From the NCBI GenBank assembly GCA_934700895.1, contig CAKUXV010000012.1:1-18242 (forward strand): a stretch of 18,242 nucleotides of DNA. Reading direction: 5' to 3'. Of this stretch, positions 1 to 7,196 are shown piece by piece. The translations under genes were made by a program, and so were the position numbers. The stretch comes from an uncultured Bacilli bacterium (GTDB lineage: Bacteria > Bacillota_I > Bacilli_A > RFN20 > CAG-826). The notes beneath the pieces are model-generated. The model saw only the letters and a list, made by a program, of their open reading frames with translations. It did not search any database and was not told where the DNA came from. Position 1 is the first letter of the stretch. Every line of letters starts with the position of its first letter.

Positions 1-216
1 GGCGGCGGAGAATACTATGCTGTTAACGGCAACGATCTTATCTGCTGTTTTGACAAGAATATTTCCGAGTCTGATATCGAGGAGATGGCTCGTATGCAGC
101 CTTTGAATGTTGCATTTAGAGACGACTCCTTTGCTTCAGATCAAAACGAAGTCAATTGTGAACAAATATTCAAGACTCTTTCTCCAATAACTGGTAAAAA
201 TATCTTTGTTCTTTGA
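1..216 (+). CDS. Type III restriction-modification methylase (Mod), C-terminal end only
   Basis: An open frame enters from the left edge and runs 71 codons to a TGA at 214-216. The peptide ends with a pattern typical of the C-terminus of type III Mod DNA methyltransferases: an FDKNIS strand, then PLNVAFRDDSFASDQ, then QIFKTLSP and a short hydrophobic end (IFVL). The catalytic DPPY and FxGxG motifs lie outside the window. Mod gives sequence specificity and methylates adenine on one strand, and with Res it forms the type III restriction complex. The next gene, res, starts 11 bp after the stop, and its GAGGGG ribosome binding site overlaps the mod stop codon, so the two are co-transcribed. The family call rests on this tail plus the adjacent Res and is fairly safe. 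Confidence 0.8.
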   Translation, partial: GGGEYYAVNGNDLICCFDKNISESDIEEMARMQPLNVAFRDDSFASDQNEVNCEQIFKTLSPITGKNIFVL

Positions 217-227
217 GGGGTTGAATT

Positions 228-3200
228 ATGAAATTCATATTTAAAGAACAAGACTACCAGATAGCAGCCGTCAAAGCGGTCACGGATGTTTTTGCAGGTC
301 AACGCTATCAGGCATTATCTCAATATACACGTGACTTGGGAAAGCTTTCGGCAAAAGATAGTAAAAATCAACAGCTTACTTTGAACTTAGGTTTAAACAA
401 TAAGAGTGACTTACTGGTGGCCGATAGCAACAACGGGGATGATTTATCTGTCGGCTTTGCCAATGCTCCTATTCAAATCGATGATGCCCAAGCCTTAAAG
501 AATATCCGAACCATTCAGATGAAATCAAATCTAAATGTAGATGAACGTCTTTCAAAGTCTTTAAGCCCTTTGGATTTGGATGTCGAGATGGAGACTGGTA
601 CGGGCAAAACTTATGTCTATATCCGAACTATGTTTGAACTGAATAAGCTTTATGGCTTCTCTAAGTTTATCGTCATGGTCCCTTCCATTGCTATTCGTGA
701 AGGCGTCAAGAAGTCCTTCGAGCAGACCCAGGAACATTTCATGTCCATCTATGGAAAGAAAGCACGTTACTTCATCTATAGCAGTGCAAATCTGACGGAA
801 ATCGATAATTTCGCTAAAGACAGTTCTATCGAGGTCATGATCATCAACATCCAGGCATTCAATACGCGTGGAAAAGACGGACGAAAGATTTATGAGGAAT
901 TGGATGAATTCCAGTCTCGAAGACCGATTGATGTCATCAAGAAGACAAGACCAATTTTGATTCTTGATGAACCTCAGAAGATGAGTGGAGATGCCACCAA
1001 ATCTTCTATTGGTGAATTCAACCCTCTTTTTACGATCAATTACTCGGCAACTCATAAGGAAAAACACAATCTCGTATACGTCCTCGATGCCCTGGATGCC
1101 TATAATTCTAAACTCGTCAAGAAAATCCAGGTGAAGGCCGTCAAGGTTGATAACGTAAAAGGAACCCAAGACTTTCTTTATTTGGAAGACATTATTCTCC
1201 GCGGAGACAAGGCTCCTCAGGCGAAAATAAGCTTCTTCCGCAATACGAAGCAGGGAGTGAAACCATATACCCAGCTACTCAATCGTCAGGACAATATCTA
1301 TGAGTTGTCCGGCTTTGACGCGACAAGCCGGTTATCGGTTTATAAGAACAACTATATCGTCGATGAAATCGATTATGTCTCCAATACCGTCAAGTTATTG
1401 AACGGCATCGTTTTACATGCTGGAGAGGTCATCGGTGACAACTCCGAGGATTTAATCCGAAGAATCCAGATTCGTGAGACCATTGCCTCTCATTTGGAAA
1501 AGGAACAAGATAATTTCCATAAAGGGATAAAGACCCTTTCCCTCTTCTTCATCGATGAAGTCAAAAAATACAGAGACTATTCTCAACCGGACGAAAAAGG
1601 CGAGTACGCCAAGATTTTCGAAGAAGAATACAAGTGGGCGGTTACTGAATTCTGCAACAACTTAACCAACACGGATGAGGAATATAAGAAATATCTTCAA
1701 AAATTCACCCCTGATCAGGTCCATAAGGGTTACTTTTCAATTGATAAGAAAGGACATGCGATTGATTCCAAAGCGGATCGAAAGACTGGCTTATCCGATG
1801 ATCAATCTGCCTATGATTTGATTTTGAAGAACAAGGAACGCCTTCTTTCCTTTGATGAGCCCACCCGTTTCATCTTCTCTCACTCCGCTTTGCGAGAGGG
1901 ATGGGATAATCCGAATGTCTTCCAAATCTGCTTCTTAAGACACACTCAAAGCGAGACACAAAAGCGACAGGAAGTGGGACGTGGTCTCCGTATCGCTGTC
2001 GATAAGAACGGAAACCGTCAAGACTCTACTGTATTGAGCGATTTCTTTGCCGTTAATAAGCTCACCGTAATCGCAAATGAAGAATACGAATCCTTCGTCA
2101 AAGGACTGCAGTCTGAAATCAAAGAAGTCCTTTATAAGCATCCGACGAAGGCAGACAAGGATTTCTTCTTTGGCAAGCCCATCACGAATTCGGAAACCAA
2201 TGTCACAAGCAACATAACGGATTCCCAGGCAAGAAGTATCTATCAGTATCTGGTCAAGAACGATTATGTCGATTCTTCCGACAATCTTACCGAAAAATTC
2301 CGCGATGACGCGGATAAATCCGCGCTAGCGGAGATGCCTATGGAACTGAAACCATATCAGACATCAATTATCGAGATTGCCAATAGTATCCGCAAAGGTG
2401 GAAGCATTGAAATCGAAAACGGAAAGAAACCCAAAGTCTTTGAAAACAAACTTAACCAGAACTTCGATCGAAAGGAATTCAAAGAGCTCTGGGATTCCAT
2501 CAACCATAAGTACTCCTATCGAGTCTCTTTCAGTTCCGACGAACTGGTTGAAAACTGTATCAACAGAATCAAAAAGGAACTGGAAGTCTCGAAAATCACG
2601 TATTCCGTTGATGTAGGTGAGCAGAAAGACGAAATAGAACAGAAAGACATCGATAATTCCTTCCAAAGAGGTGCTGATAGCGGTAAGAAAGAAAAGCTTC
2701 ACGTCGCCGCTCCTACTTCGGCTAAATACGATCTCGTCCACGAAATCGCTCAGCGCACACATCTCACGAGAAGAACAATCGTTCGCATTCTTGTCGGAAC
2801 AAAGGAAAAACTTCAGATGTTCCGCGACAATCCCGAGGAATACATCACCAAGATCAGCAATTTGATTGATGATGAGAAAGCTTCCGTAATCGTCCGAGGA
2901 ATCCGTTATAACAAGATAGACGGCCAGTTTGACGACACCATTTTTAATGAGAAACATGTCGATTTTGATCCACAAAAGGCTTTCCCATCTAAAAAGGCAA
3001 TACAGGATTATGTCTTTGTCGATGGAACAGCCAAAGGTGGTAAATCAAATGAAATGCAGTTTGCACAGAAACTTGAACAGCAGGAAAACGTCAAGGTATA
3101 CGCAAAGATGCCTAAGGGGTTCTATATTCCGACTCCGATGGGAAGATATTCGCCTGATTGGGCTATTGTCTATGAATCCAATGGGGAGAAAGGTGTTTAT

Positions 3201-3392
3201 TTCATTGCTGAAACAAAAGGAAGCCTTGATTCCCTGTCATTGAGAAAAATCGAAGAATCCAAGATCGATTGCGCGAAGAGCCTCTACAATCAGCCTTCAT
3301 CCAAGGTCAATTATGGTTTGGTACACACCTATGACGACCTTGTAACTAAGGTAATGGATATTCTAGAAAAACATAACGGAGAGCAATCATGA
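228..3392 (+). CDS. Type III restriction endonuclease subunit Res (SF2 translocase plus PD-ExK nuclease)
   Basis: At 1054 aa this is full length for type III Res, the ATP-dependent translocase and nuclease subunit that works with Mod. The N-terminal half has an SF2 helicase core: Walker A METGTGKT at 121-128, a DEPQ box at 247-250, and a motif III-like SATH at 273-276. The second RecA domain holds SALREGWDNPNVFQ near 550-563 and the arginine-finger motif QEVGRGLR at 581-588. The C-terminus has a PD-(D/E)xK nuclease: SPDW with P976-D977, then AETKG with E995 and K997. No catalytic element appears lost. The ATG at 228 is chosen because GAGGGG sits 7 bp upstream and overlaps the mod stop. The stop overlaps the start of the following HTH gene (ATGA), implying one mod-res-HTH transcript. 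Base composition is slightly more A/T-rich than in the ribosomal protein genes, which fits a transferred defence locus. Confidence 0.95.
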   Translation: MKFIFKEQDYQIAAVKAVTDVFAGQRYQALSQYTRDLGKLSAKDSKNQQLTLNLGLNNKSDLLVADSNNGDDLSVGFANAPIQIDDAQALKNIRTIQMKSNLNVDERLSKSLSPLDLDVEMETGTGKTYVYIRTMFELNKLYGFSKFIVMVPSIAIREGVKKSFEQTQEHFMSIYGKKARYFIYSSANLTEIDNFAKDSSIEVMIINIQAFNTRGKDGRKIYEELDEFQSRRPIDVIKKTRPILILDEPQKMSGDATKSSIGEFNPLFTINYSATHKEKHNLVYVLDALDAYNSKLVKKIQVKAVKVDNVKGTQDFLYLEDIILRGDKAPQAKISFFRNTKQGVKPYTQLLNRQDNIYELSGFDATSRLSVYKNNYIVDEIDYVSNTVKLLNGIVLHAGEVIGDNSEDLIRRIQIRETIASHLEKEQDNFHKGIKTLSLFFIDEVKKYRDYSQPDEKGEYAKIFEEEYKWAVTEFCNNLTNTDEEYKKYLQKFTPDQVHKGYFSIDKKGHAIDSKADRKTGLSDDQSAYDLILKNKERLLSFDEPTRFIFSHSALREGWDNPNVFQICFLRHTQSETQKRQEVGRGLRIAVDKNGNRQDSTVLSDFFAVNKLTVIANEEYESFVKGLQSEIKEVLYKHPTKADKDFFFGKPITNSETNVTSNITDSQARSIYQYLVKNDYVDSSDNLTEKFRDDADKSALAEMPMELKPYQTSIIEIANSIRKGGSIEIENGKKPKVFENKLNQNFDRKEFKELWDSINHKYSYRVSFSSDELVENCINRIKKELEVSKITYSVDVGEQKDEIEQKDIDNSFQRGADSGKKEKLHVAAPTSAKYDLVHEIAQRTHLTRRTIVRILVGTKEKLQMFRDNPEEYITKISNLIDDEKASVIVRGIRYNKIDGQFDDTIFNEKHVDFDPQKAFPSKKAIQDYVFVDGTAKGGKSNEMQFAQKLEQQENVKVYAKMPKGFYIPTPMGRYSPDWAIVYESNGEKGVYFIAETKGSLDSLSLRKIEESKIDCAKSLYNQPSSKVNYGLVHTYDDLVTKVMDILEKHNGEQS

Positions 3393-3583
3393 ACTATGCC
3401 GAGAAACTGAAAGAAATCCGCGAAATCTTATTATTGTCTCAAGATGAATTAGCCAAGGAACTTGGTGTTACTTTTGCGACCGTGAATCGATGGGAGAACG
3501 GGCATCATGAGCCATCCTTGAAAGGAAAGAAAGCAATTAGAGATTACTGCAAGAAGAAACATATTAAGATGGAGAAAGATTAA
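3389..3583 (+). CDS. Small XRE-type helix-turn-helix regulator coupled to res
   Basis: This 64-aa protein is almost entirely one Cro/C1-type HTH domain. Residues 17-27 (SQDELAKELGV) form the first helix of the motif, and the following TFATVNRWENG is the recognition helix with the family's usual WENG end. A basic tail (CKKKHIKMEKD) follows. There is no room for a sensor domain. The ATG overlaps the res TGA by 4 bp, so translation is probably coupled to Res. The gene is likely a local regulator of the restriction operon, comparable in size to C proteins of type II systems, but its position after res instead of before it makes control of mod/res expression only an inference. The gene ends tail to tail with the DUF3644 remnant, with stop codons overlapping at 3580-3583. 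Confidence 0.85.
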   Translation: MNYAEKLKEIREILLLSQDELAKELGVTFATVNRWENGHHEPSLKGKKAIRDYCKKKHIKMEKD

Positions 3584-3915
3584 GATTGTTGAATTTTTTC
3601 ATTCTTTAAATTATCTAGAACAAAATCTTTCCAATTTTGATACCAATACCATTGCTTACCCACGAAGACGCCATAGTGCTTTTCTGGATTTTTTGCATCA
3701 TGCTTTTTCCATAGCTTTGTGTGTTTGTCCATGTTAAAAGCTGGAAAGCCGTTGGCTCTTACAAAATCGACTATGGCACTAGGCAAGAACTTTGGCTTTT
3801 CAGTTTCCTTGATTGCTAAATTTATGACATTGCTTTCCTCGCTTCCAGGCTTGATGAATCTTATTGCTTGGTCAGATTGGTTTGGCTTGTTAACATTTAC
3901 GGGTATGAAACACAC
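3580..3915 (-). pseudogene. C-terminal part of DUF3644 protein, separated by in-frame TGA
   Basis: This frame continues the upstream DUF3644 frame without any shift. The TGA at 3916-3918 is followed at once by GTG (3915-3913). No Shine-Dalgarno precedes that GTG, so this is best read as the back half of one 314-residue protein. The 111 residues begin VCFIPVNVNKP, which looks like an internal strand and not an N-terminus. They end in a Trp/Lys-rich module with GVFVGKQWYWYQNW, perhaps a small winged-helix-like domain. DUF3644 proteins usually carry about this much sequence after the HEPN part. It could still be made by stop-codon readthrough or by reinitiation at the abutting GTG. A sequencing error is possible, since a single C-to-T change would turn Arg CGA into TGA. 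Confidence 0.7.
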
Positions 3916-4524
3916 TCAATAAGCGTATCTAGAATTCTCCAATATATCCTCTGATAGTGTTTTTTCATAGGAGGAGATAATACCAATGATGTTATCAGCT
4001 GTTTTTTTGTTGATCAAACTGCTTTTTTGTTCTGGGTTCAAAGAAGAAAACTGTATTGCCATACACATGTTTTTGTCTAATCCGAATTTGGTGCCGAATA
4101 ATTGCTTGATATAGTAGTTGAAATTGATGCTGCAAGCCTGGATTTTGGCACTAATTAACGAATCATTCGTTTCGTAATAGCTATGCTCAATTTTGTTTCT
4201 GATTTGGATGAGAATTTCTAAATTTTTCGTAGTAGGTTCATCTATTGGGGATTTTGTTTCTTTGATGCATCGTGATAATTCCCATTCTCTTCTTCGCCCA
4301 TCTATATATTCGTATTTATATTTTCCATTTTGCAGTGTCTTTCTGTAGTAATAGCAAACATGATTTTTGCTGTAATAAGCATGAAATAAATAAGTCCATG
4401 CTATCTCTGAATTCACGATAAATAATTCACTTTTAAAAGTTATCGTGGGGTTATTGTAAATTGCAAAGGCTGACATCATTGCTTGTCTAGCTTTTTCAAC
4501 TAATATTTTCCATTTAGCTTTCAT
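3916..4524 (-). CDS. DUF3644 protein, N-terminal HEPN-like part
   Basis: The 202 residues match what I know of DUF3644: a start with KARQAMMSAFAIYNNP, a conserved AWTYLFHAYY helix near 42-51, and LSLNPEQ-like text near the end (FSSLNPEQKSS). R109-N-K-I-E-H114 fits the Rx4-6H signature of HEPN ribonucleases, with the usual polar residue after Arg, so an RNase-type effector role is plausible. This is inference from the motif. The gene sits beside a type III restriction system, the setting where such genes often occur. The ATG at 4522-4524 has AAAGGAGC (complement of 4531-4538) at good spacing. The frame ends at TGA 3916-3918 and resumes directly in the next entry, so the product is truncated by about a third unless the stop is read through. 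The HEPN helices are all before the stop. Confidence 0.75.
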   Translation of the reverse strand: MKAKWKILVEKARQAMMSAFAIYNNPTITFKSELFIVNSEIAWTYLFHAYYSKNHVCYYYRKTLQNGKYKYEYIDGRRREWELSRCIKETKSPIDEPTTKNLEILIQIRNKIEHSYYETNDSLISAKIQACSINFNYYIKQLFGTKFGLDKNMCMAIQFSSLNPEQKSSLINKKTADNIIGIISSYEKTLSEDILENSRYAY

Positions 4525-4737
4525 CTGTATGCTCCTTTAATCAATGATTTTTTAAAAACAGCAAAAAATTTCTCAAATTGGCTCATCTAAATTTTAACAG
4601 GGTAAAGACGTAAAAGTTTTGCCTTCCTCAAAGGCGTGTAGGTATTTATTATGTAGACATATAAGAGCATTGAATAATGTATAAAAATAAAGAAAATTGA
4701 TAGTTTCTAAGCGTTTTCAACAAATCTTATGTTTCAA
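4525..4737. other. AT-rich spacer between DUF3644 gene and candidate RNA
   Basis: No gene is visible in this roughly 210-bp stretch. It is strongly A/T-rich and must hold the promoter for the minus-strand DUF3644 gene at its left end and, if the RNA candidate is real, a plus-strand promoter at its right end. A TATGTT at 4728-4733 is placed reasonably for a start near 4741, but no convincing -35 box goes with it. I see no repeats or terminators here. Confidence 0.4.
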
Positions 4738-4740
4738 TAT

Positions 4741-4925
4741 TAGGGAGCCTAGGGAAGTTCTAGGCTGCTGTCCTGGCAACGTGATTAGCAACTCACGACC
4801 CGATCAACGCAATAACGGCCTGGTTGCTGGGCTGTCTGCCTGATTAGGGGAACGGATTCTGAAGCAGAAAGGCAACGACGGCCTTACCATTCAACCGGAA
4901 ATGAAAAAAGCCCCGGTTCCCCGGA
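4741..4925 (+). ncRNA. Candidate structured non-coding RNA, family not established
   Basis: This GC-rich island lies in an AT-rich spacer, has no useful frame, and is dense in pairing. Stem 1 is AGCCTAG/CTAGGCT (4746-4752 with 4760-4766, 7 bp). Stem 2 is CGTGA/TCACG (4780-4784 with 4793-4797). A longer helix joins GGCC 4817-4820 with GGCC 4880-4883 and GTTGC 4823-4827 with GCAAC 4872-4876. It encloses TTCTG/CAGAA (4857-4861 with 4865-4869). GGGGAAC 4847-4853 can also pair with GTTCCCC 4916-4922. Plus strand is preferred because the AT-rich, promoter-like side is on the left. The 3' end overlaps the tRNA-Leu terminator of the other strand and is uncertain. It does not match SRP RNA, tmRNA, RNase P or 6S as I know them. 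A raiA-type RNA is a possibility from size and host group only. Confidence 0.45.
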
Positions 4926-4928
4926 GGC
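4904..4928 (-). terminator. Intrinsic terminator of tRNA-Leu
   Basis: Read on the minus strand, GCC-T-CCGG pairs with CCGGGGC around a GGAA tetraloop (7 bp with one bulged U), followed by six Ts. It lies 12 bp past the CCA end of the tRNA-Leu gene. Its GGTTCCCC can also pair with 4847-4853 in the plus-strand RNA candidate. Confidence 0.8.
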
Positions 4929-4940
4929 AATCCATCTATT

Positions 4941-5025
4941 TGGTGCGGGCAACAGGACTTGAACCTGCACGGAGTTACCCATTAGATCCTAAGTCTAACG
5001 CGTCTGCCAATTTCGCCATGCCCGC
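4941..5025 (-). tRNA. tRNA-Leu (TAG)
   Basis: The minus strand reads GCGGGCA at 5' paired with TGCCCGC at 3', then A and an encoded CCA (complement of 4941-4944). The anticodon stem TTAGA/TCTAA encloses loop CTTAGGA, giving anticodon TAG (Leu, CTA/CTN codons). The T arm carries GGTTCAAGTCC. A long variable arm is present, as expected for a class II tRNA, and the total is 85 nt. It stands alone with its own terminator. Confidence 0.95.
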
Positions 5026-5094
5026 AATAACCCGATAACGATGGGTAGCCGTCTTTGTGTTATCCGAAGAATATTCGTTTAACAAAGCAAAACG

Positions 5095-5100
5095 ATTATA
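5095..5100 (-). promoter_or_regulatory. Possible -10 box for tRNA-Leu
   Basis: A perfect TATAAT on the minus strand (ATTATA on plus) lies 69 bp upstream of the tRNA-Leu 5' end. No good -35 box is found at 16-18 bp, so the call is weak. Confidence 0.35.
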
Positions 5101-5135
5101 CTCGGTTCGCAGGGATTTCGTAGTACTTTTTCGCG

Positions 5136-5170
5136 AAAAGAAAACCCTCCGTTTTCTAGAAGCGAAGGGT
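5136..5170 (-). terminator. Intrinsic terminator of the 51-aa gene
   Basis: On the minus strand ACCCTTCG (5170-5163) pairs with CGGAGGGT (5151-5144), 8 bp including one G-U, and runs into TTTTCTTTT. It starts 19 bp after the stop of the small gene at 5190. On the plus strand the same stem has a C-A mismatch, which supports the minus orientation. Confidence 0.75.
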
Positions 5171-5189
5171 GTCTTTCAAGTCGAATGGG

Positions 5190-5345
5190 TTAGAAATTTC
5201 CGTTGTTGATGCCGTCCGCGAGGATGATGCCGTAGCCTTCAGCTACAGAATCAAGGAATTTGCGAACGGGGCGACGGGAAGACGACTTACGCGAGTGCTG
5301 GACATGAGTGCTACCAGCAAGGTGCTTTTTGATGAATTCAACCAT
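5190..5345 (-). CDS. 51-aa basic protein of unknown function
   Basis: The reading frame starts ATG (5345-5343) and ends TAA (5192-5190). It is preceded by AGAAGGAGGT (complement of 5352-5361), one of the strongest ribosome binding sites in the window, at 6 bp spacing. It is followed after 19 bp by an intrinsic terminator. The product begins MVEFIKKHL. Residues 14-29 are rich in His, Arg, Lys and Ser (HVQHSRKSSSRRPVRK), and the C-terminal third is neutral to acidic (FLDSVAEGYGIILADG). There is no signal peptide, membrane helix or Cys motif. The basic middle suggests nucleic-acid or ribosome contact, but that is a guess and I do not recognise the family. It lies 127 bp downstream of rarA on the same strand and could share its transcript. 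It is easily missed because of its size. Confidence 0.6.
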   Translation of the reverse strand: MVEFIKKHLAGSTHVQHSRKSSSRRPVRKFLDSVAEGYGIILADGINNGNF

Positions 5346-5391
5346 TGTTATACCTCCTTCTCATTTTATGATGCATGACCTTTTGGGCCAT

Positions 5392-5424
5392 TCCCTCGTT
5401 TTTGAGGGACGAGTACTTTACTCG
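5392..5424 (-). other. Two adjacent small hairpins between rarA and the 51-aa gene
   Basis: CGAGTA/TACTCG with a 3-nt loop (5410-5424) and TCCCTC/GAGGGA with a 6-nt loop (5392-5409) sit back to back. Neither is followed by a T run on the minus strand, so they are not normal terminators. They may end or process the rarA mRNA or shape the leader of the small gene. Confidence 0.35.
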
Positions 5425-5472
5425 ATAGAAAAGGAAAAACAAGGGAAAAAGTTTCAGAAAGCGGTTACAAGA

Positions 5473-6756
5473 TTATTTCTTGACGGGCTTTTGAGCTTTT
5501 AATTTGGCTAGATTATTCGACCGTCCCGCTTTCTTTAATTCCTGATAACGGGCATTTAACGCGCGAATATAGGAAGAAGGTGAATTTGGTTCTTCAATAA
5601 AGAATTCCATTTCCTTGAAGGGATCTGGCAGATATTGCAACTTCGGCCACACGTCCGGACGATCATAGGGATATTGGTCCTCTTCCTTCACGTTGACGGG
5701 GGTGAGTTTTAGATAGTCTTGAACCACGAAGGGCTGTGTGGATGCGAAATCCATGGCTTTTTTCATGGAATCGTCTCCTACGCGAGAGTGGGGGGATAGG
5801 CATAGATCCACGACTGCATCGCCAAGAGGAATCGTGGCCTCGGGGAAGCCCACTTGTTCCGCTGCTTGAATGGCAAGTTGAGTTCGCATCACCGCTTGAG
5901 GGTTGGCCAAGCCGACATCTTCATAAGCCACTACAAGCAAACGTCTTTTAATCGAATCCAGATCTTTGGCCACACAAAGGCGAGCCAAATAATAAAGCGC
6001 GGCATTCACATCACATCCACGAATCGATTTCTGGAGGGCAGAAACGGAATCGTAATGTTCTTCGTCATCTTTATCCATGGCGTAATTGGGAACGTTTTCG
6101 ATGACCGCTACATCGTCTTTTGTAATGACATCTTTCCCAGCGAATTGAACTGATGCTTCTTCTAACAGGTTTAAGGAATAACGCATGTCTCCCCCACAGA
6201 GCTTAGCGATGTAACGCAGAGCGTCCTCGTCAAAAACGCATTTGCCATTTAATCCTTCCGGGATTTGAATGGCTCGTTTTAATCCTTGAACCACTTCATC
6301 TTCGCTTAAGGGTTTCACTTCCAATAAGCGGCATCGGCTACGAATCGCGCGGTTTAAAGAGATATAAGGATTCGCTGTGGTTGCTCCGATCAAATAGAAA
6401 GTACCGTTTTCCACGAAAGGCAAAAGGTAATCCTGCTTGGACTTATCCAGACGATGAACTTCGTCCATGATAAGAATGGTCGGTTTCCAAATTTTGGCAT
6501 CTTCTACTGCCTGTTCCATATCCTTCTTAGAACAGGTAACAGCATTCAAAGAAACATAGTGAATTTTCATCGAACGAGCATAGGCTTCGGCGATGGTAGT
6601 TTTCCCTGTTCCAGGAGGCCCAAAGAAGATAAAAGAAAACAACGCTTTTTGATCGAGGGACTTTCGTAAAAAGGAGTCCTGCCCAACAAGGGCGGATTGC
6701 CCAACCACATCATCCAATGTTTTCGGGCGAATTCTGAATGCTAAAGGTTCAAACAT
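5473..6756 (-). CDS. rarA: Replication-associated recombination protein RarA (MgsA), AAA+ ATPase
   Basis: This 427-aa protein begins MFEPLAFRIRP, the usual RarA opening. It is a AAA+ clamp-loader-like ATPase that acts at stalled replication forks with SSB. Walker A GPPGTGKT is at 46-53, Walker B IMDEVH at 96-101, and a sensor-1 segment GATTANP at 124-130. The tetramerisation part follows, with the family signatures LLVVAYEDVGLANP and LCLSPHS, and a C-terminal PYDRPDVWPKLQYLP segment. Length is normal. The start is fixed by the conserved N-terminus, yet no Shine-Dalgarno precedes it. A TGGTATAAT extended -10 lies only 11 bp upstream, so the mRNA probably begins a few bases before ATG (see findings). 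It is followed by the 51-aa gene on the same strand. Confidence 0.95.
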   Translation of the reverse strand: MFEPLAFRIRPKTLDDVVGQSALVGQDSFLRKSLDQKALFSFIFFGPPGTGKTTIAEAYARSMKIHYVSLNAVTCSKKDMEQAVEDAKIWKPTILIMDEVHRLDKSKQDYLLPFVENGTFYLIGATTANPYISLNRAIRSRCRLLEVKPLSEDEVVQGLKRAIQIPEGLNGKCVFDEDALRYIAKLCGGDMRYSLNLLEEASVQFAGKDVITKDDVAVIENVPNYAMDKDDEEHYDSVSALQKSIRGCDVNAALYYLARLCVAKDLDSIKRRLLVVAYEDVGLANPQAVMRTQLAIQAAEQVGFPEATIPLGDAVVDLCLSPHSRVGDDSMKKAMDFASTQPFVVQDYLKLTPVNVKEEDQYPYDRPDVWPKLQYLPDPFKEMEFFIEEPNSPSSYIRALNARYQELKKAGRSNNLAKLKAQKPVKK

Positions 6757-6767
6757 AAGACAACAAA

Positions 6768-6776
6768 ATTATACCA
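6768..6776 (-). promoter_or_regulatory. Extended -10 promoter of rarA
   Basis: On the minus strand TGGTATAAT is a full extended -10 element. The ATG of rarA follows 11 bp after the box, which leaves a leader of only about 4-6 nt. No clear -35 hexamer is present, as is common with extended -10 promoters. Confidence 0.65.
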
Positions 6777-7040
6777 AATAGGTGCAGTAAAACGAGAAAT
6801 AGGAGACAAGAAAAAGAAAACTAGCTCACGAAAAAAATGTTTTAAAACACATATCAATCAGTGGAAACCAAATCCCTAAAAAAACCAAAAAATCTGCTCT
6901 GAATTAGCAAATGCGTAAGCATCGAATTACGCGTCAAACAAAAAGCACCCATCAGCGGAAGTCACGCATAATTGTCGAAATGAAACCGACAAAACATTTT
7001 TAAAAAATCTTAAACGACTGAAAACATGCTATGAAGGGTT

Positions 7041-7062
7041 TAGTATACTTTTTATAGTTTAT
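7041..7062. repeat. Operator-like repeat, copy 1
   Basis: TATACTTTTTATAGTTTAT at 7044-7062 is repeated exactly at 7178-7196, 134 bp away. This copy is an imperfect palindrome, TAGTATA-CTTTT-TATAGTT. Confidence 0.6.
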
Positions 7063-7174
7063 GTTTAGAAAGAATAAATATATTTTTAACACGTTTTCAA
7101 ATTATAAAAATTATTTTTTTCTTAGTAGTTGCCGAATGTTTATATTTAAAAGAAAGCAGATAGTAAATTACTTG

Positions 7175-7196
7175 AACTATACTTTTTATAGTTTAT
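7175..7196. repeat. Operator-like repeat, copy 2 (perfect palindrome)
   Basis: AACTATA-CTTTT-TATAGTT (7175-7193) is a perfect 7-bp inverted repeat with a 5-bp spacer, and its 19-bp core duplicates 7044-7062. Such symmetry suggests a dimeric DNA-binding protein. TTTATAATT follows directly and could be a -10. Confidence 0.6.

Noticed and set aside
2364..2975. 203-codon minus-strand frame inside res
   Set aside because: It is antisense to a well-conserved Res coding region, has no ribosome binding site or recognisable motif, and is explained by codon bias of the true gene.
3916..3918. TGA read as tryptophan (Mycoplasma-type code) or selenocysteine
   Set aside because: TGA ends mod, res, ecfA2, ecfT, the DUF4143 gene and the dCMP deaminase at sensible lengths, so it is a stop. 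No SECIS-like hairpin follows the TGA, and the position is not near a redox motif.
4741..4925. SRP RNA, tmRNA, RNase P RNA or T-box
   Set aside because: The SRP GGAAGGAAGCAGC-type loop, tmRNA tRNA-like ends, RNase P GAGGAAAGTCC and the T-box GGGTGG core are all absent on both strands.
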